Under the pieces are notes generated by a model, which made no database searches, had not been told where the DNA came from, and saw only the letters and a list, made by a program, of their open reading frames with translations. A stretch of 64,000 nucleotides of DNA, taken from assembly GCF_003610895.1 (NCBI RefSeq), contig NZ_MCAS01000036.1, forward strand, positions 1 to 64,000, given 5' to 3'. Of this stretch, positions 61,836-64,000 are shown in pieces. A program made the position numbers and the translations under genes. This stretch comes from Paraburkholderia fungorum. Its GTDB lineage: Bacteria > Pseudomonadota > Gammaproteobacteria > Burkholderiales > Burkholderiaceae. Each line of letters begins with the position of its first letter. Positions within the stretch are counted from its first letter, which is position 1.

Positions 61836-61866
61836 GGCGGCGATCGGCACATGCCCCATCGCCGCC
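61836..61866 (-). terminator. Hairpin after the FMN glutamate-synthase-like gene
   Basis: GGCGGCGAT (61836-61844) pairs with ATCGCCGCC (61858-61866), 9 bp, around a 13-base loop. On the minus strand it is followed by a T-rich tract (TTAAATTTTG). It lies 19 bases past the stop of the gene at 61885. Confidence 0.55.
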
Positions 61867-61884
61867 ATCGCCACCACAGCCGGC

Positions 61885-63495
61885 TTATGTAGCGGCCAGC
61901 TCAACTTTCGGTGCAAACGAGTCGCTTTGCGCCATGGGCCAATATTTCTCGTACAGCGTGTAGCGATAGTTGCCGTTCAGCAGATCGTTCGGATCGAGGT
62001 ACTTCAGCAACTCGGACATCAACTGCACCTCATGCGACGAGACGCGCCGCACAATGTGATGCGCGCGCAATTCCGCCGGATGCTTGAGCCCCGCGGCCTG
62101 AATGATTTCCTTCAGCGCATGCAAGGTGTTGTGATGGAAGTTGAACACGCGATCGGCTTTGTCCGGCACCACCAGCGCGCGTTGACGCACCGGGTCCTGC
62201 GTGGCGACGCCCGTCGGGCAGCGGCCGGTGTGGCAGGTCTGCGCCTGGATGCAACCGACCGCGAACATGAAGCCACGCGCCGCATTGACCCAATCCGCGC
62301 CGATCGCCAGCGTCTTCGTAATGTCGAATGCGGTGATCATCTTGCCGCTCGCGCCAATGCGGATGCGCTGACGCAAGCCGATGCCGACCAGCGTGTTGTG
62401 CACCAGCAGCAGCCCTTCCTGCAACGGCACGCCGACGTGATCGGTGAATTCGAGAGGCGCCGCCCCCGTGCCGCCCTCCGCACCGTCGACCACGATGAAG
62501 TCCGGCAGAATGCCCGTTTCCAGCATCGCCTTCGCAATGCCGAAGAATTCCCACGGATGCCCGATGCACAGCTTGAACCCGGTGGGCTTGCCACCGGACA
62601 GCGTGCGCAACCGGTCGACGAATTCGAGCAGGCCGCGCGGCGATGAGAATTCGGAGTGGGTGGCCGGCGAGATGCAATCGCGGCCCATCGGCACGCCGCG
62701 CGTTTCCGCGATCTCGGGTGTGATCTTGGCGGCCGGCAGCACGCCGCCGTGACCGGGCTTCGCGCCTTGTGAGAGCTTCACTTCGATCATCTTCACTTGC
62801 GGCTCGGCGGCCTGCTTCGCGAACTTCTCCGCGCTGAAGGTGCCGTCGTCGTTGCGGCAGCCGAAGTAGCCCGAGGCGATTTCCCAGATGATGTCGCCGC
62901 CATGCTCTCGGTGGTATTTCGACATCGAGCCTTCGCCTGTATCGTGCGCGAAGTTGCCTTTCTTCGCGCCGAGGTTCAGCGCCATGATCGCGTTTGCCGA
63001 CAGCGAACCGAAGCTCATCGCGGAGACATTGAAGATCGACATCGAATAAGGTTGCGCGCGGTCGGGCCCGACGACGATACGGAAGTCGTGGCTGGCGATC
63101 GTGGTCGGCGCGAGCGAGTGGCTGATCCATTCGTGCGCGACGGCTTTGACGTCGAGTTCGGTGCCATACGGGCGGCTGTCCACGTCGTTCTTGGCACGCT
63201 GGTAGACGATGCTGCGTTGCGCGCGAGAGAACGGTTTTTCGTCGGTGTCGTCCTCGACGAAATACTGGCGGATTTCAGGGCGAATGAATTCGAACAGGAA
63301 GCGGAAGTGGCCCCACAGCGGATAGTTGCGCAGAATCGCGTGGCGCTCCTGCGTCAGGTCGAACAGACCGAGCGCGACGAGCGCCACCGGCACGATGATC
63401 CAGAACCACGAAATGTGATGCGTCGCGGCGAGCGCCGCACAGGCTGCGAGCAGAATGACCGCGCACCACATCGCCAGATAACGTCGAGAAAGCAT
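61885..63495 (-). CDS. Membrane-anchored FMN-binding glutamate-synthase-like protein
   Basis: 536 residues from the ATG at 63495. Two N-terminal hydrophobic segments (about residues 6-24 and 30-47) anchor it. The rest is the glutamate-synthase alpha-type FMN barrel: FNVSAMSFGSLSANAIMALN near residue 153, KTGGEGSMS-like AHDTGEGSMSKYHREHGGDI near 180, KLSQGAKPGHGGVLPA near 240, and the 3Fe-4S region CIQAQTCHTGRCPTGVATQD near 418. The glutaminase and NADPH domains of GltB/GltD are absent. A 2-oxoglutarate-linked or another flavin-dependent oxidoreductase role is possible but not provable. Confidence 0.9.
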   Translation of the reverse strand: MLSRRYLAMWCAVILLAACAALAATHHISWFWIIVPVALVALGLFDLTQERHAILRNYPLWGHFRFLFEFIRPEIRQYFVEDDTDEKPFSRAQRSIVYQRAKNDVDSRPYGTELDVKAVAHEWISHSLAPTTIASHDFRIVVGPDRAQPYSMSIFNVSAMSFGSLSANAIMALNLGAKKGNFAHDTGEGSMSKYHREHGGDIIWEIASGYFGCRNDDGTFSAEKFAKQAAEPQVKMIEVKLSQGAKPGHGGVLPAAKITPEIAETRGVPMGRDCISPATHSEFSSPRGLLEFVDRLRTLSGGKPTGFKLCIGHPWEFFGIAKAMLETGILPDFIVVDGAEGGTGAAPLEFTDHVGVPLQEGLLLVHNTLVGIGLRQRIRIGASGKMITAFDITKTLAIGADWVNAARGFMFAVGCIQAQTCHTGRCPTGVATQDPVRQRALVVPDKADRVFNFHHNTLHALKEIIQAAGLKHPAELRAHHIVRRVSSHEVQLMSELLKYLDPNDLLNGNYRYTLYEKYWPMAQSDSFAPKVELAAT

Positions 63496-63618
63496 GGGGA
63501 CTCCAGTGCAGTGAGGATCGTCGCGGCGGGATCGTCGACGCTGTCGGCGCAAACGGAATCCGCCGCGAAGGGAAGCGAACGACTGCTTGTTATGGTGAAG
63601 CTAACTCAAGCGCACGGC

Positions 63619-64000
63619 TCAACGGGCGCTCAGCAACGCTGCCTGTTGTGGCTGGCGCACCGTTGGTTGCCCGGTCACCGCGTGTTCGATGATGCCACCG
63701 CCGAGGCACACGTCGCCATCGTAGAGCACCGCAGATTGCCCCGGTGTGACAGCCCATTGGGCGGCGTCGAAATTCAGCTCGAAGAGCCCTTCGCCCACAC
63801 CGGCCGCACTGAAGGTGCACGGTGCATCCGCTTGCCGGTAGCGGGTTTTCGCACCGCAGGCAAAACCTTCGGTGGGCGGAACGCCTGCGACCCAGCTCGT
63901 ATTGCCCGCGCTCAACGTATGACTCAGCAGCCAGGGATGCTCATGGCCTTGCGCGACATACAGCGTGTTCGACGCAATGTCTTTGCCGGCGACGAACCAC
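63619..64000 (-). CDS. mnmA: tRNA-specific 2-thiouridylase MnmA, 5' part cut by window edge
   Basis: About the last 127 residues of MnmA, which thiolates U34 of tRNA-Lys, -Glu and -Gln. Read on the minus strand it starts inside WFVAGKDIASNTLYVAQGHE at the window edge, then HPWLLSHTLSAGNTSWVAG, and a C-terminal beta-barrel region ending GQPTVRQPQQAALLSAR. The phrases LYVAQGHEHPWLLS and AVLYDGDVCLGGGIIE are strongly MnmA-like (the last matches the usual AVFYDGEVCLGGGVI ending). The start and the catalytic cysteines lie beyond base 64000. Confidence 0.9.
   Translation of the reverse strand, partial: WFVAGKDIASNTLYVAQGHEHPWLLSHTLSAGNTSWVAGVPPTEGFACGAKTRYRQADAPCTFSAAGVGEGLFELNFDAAQWAVTPGQSAVLYDGDVCLGGGIIEHAVTGQPTVRQPQQAALLSAR

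Noticed and set aside
1..64000. CRISPR array, prophage, IS element, tRNA or rRNA genes
   Set aside because: Searched by eye for direct repeats with spacers, transposase or integrase motifs, terminal inverted repeats and tRNA-like cloverleafs; none was convincing.

Overview
The window reads as chromosomal DNA of a beta-proteobacterium of the Burkholderia/Paraburkholderia type. Grounds: uniformly high G+C with strong third-position GC bias, a DUF3683 FAD/Fe-S dehydrogenase next to ilvA, the fmdB-DUF502-aspS-nudB-clsB order, a Burkholderia-type general porin, a DUF4148-like secreted protein, and amgK-murU divergent from lptD-surA-pdxA-rsmA. Genus is inferred from gene content and style; no species is claimed. 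Coding density is high. I see no rRNA, tRNA, CRISPR array, insertion sequence, integrase, phage gene or plasmid replication gene.

Layout. 1-6.5 kb: the end of ilvA (runs off the left edge), a 512-base divergent intergenic region, a 1351-residue DUF3683 flavin/iron-sulfur dehydrogenase and a HIT protein. 6.5-11.9 kb: a ubiquinone block (DUF971, ubiE, Tim44-like membrane protein, ubiJ, ubiB, TPMT-like methyltransferase), with a strong hairpin/T-run just before ubiJ. 12-17 kb: fmdB-like, DUF502, aspS (with residues typical of the non-discriminating enzyme), nudB and clsB. 17-24.5 kb: a fatty-acid beta-oxidation island (TetR regulator, acyl-CoA dehydrogenase, FadN-type bifunctional enzyme, thiolase, enoyl-CoA hydratase/isomerase), with a perfect PsrA-like palindrome before the regulator. 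24.5-29.3 kb: fdhD divergent from a nitrate-reductase-associated protein gene, a 14-bp tandem repeat array, and a PAS-GGDEF-EAL signalling protein. 29.3-34.6 kb: accessory LysR/MFS and GST/LysR pairs, a small secreted protein and a thioesterase. 34.8-44.7 kb: an Atm1-type ABC exporter, murU-amgK (peptidoglycan recycling), and divergent lptD-surA-pdxA-rsmA (outer-membrane biogenesis, vitamin B6, rRNA methylation). 44.7-54.7 kb: EamA exporter, porin, MFS/LysR pair, then a TetR gene, an alkylsulfatase-like metallohydrolase and an acyl-CoA ligase, followed by gloA. 54.7-64 kb: an NTF2-like protein, a five-gene minus-strand operon glyQ-glyS-gmhB-plsC-metallopeptidase, a stand-alone FkbM methyltransferase, a membrane-anchored FMN glutamate-synthase-like protein, and the end of mnmA (runs off the right edge).

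The most interesting non-coding signals are matched inverted repeats of form CGGAAT-N4-ATTCCG in front of the second TetR gene and again in front of the alkylsulfatase gene, which predict an autoregulated local regulon; a perfect 18-bp palindrome in front of the first TetR gene; a potential three-way-junction structure at 6529-6584; a 14-bp tandem array that overlaps a stop codon; and a 16-bp perfect stem-loop between two convergent genes. I did not find a clearly new multi-gene system. Most of the window is conserved housekeeping DNA.
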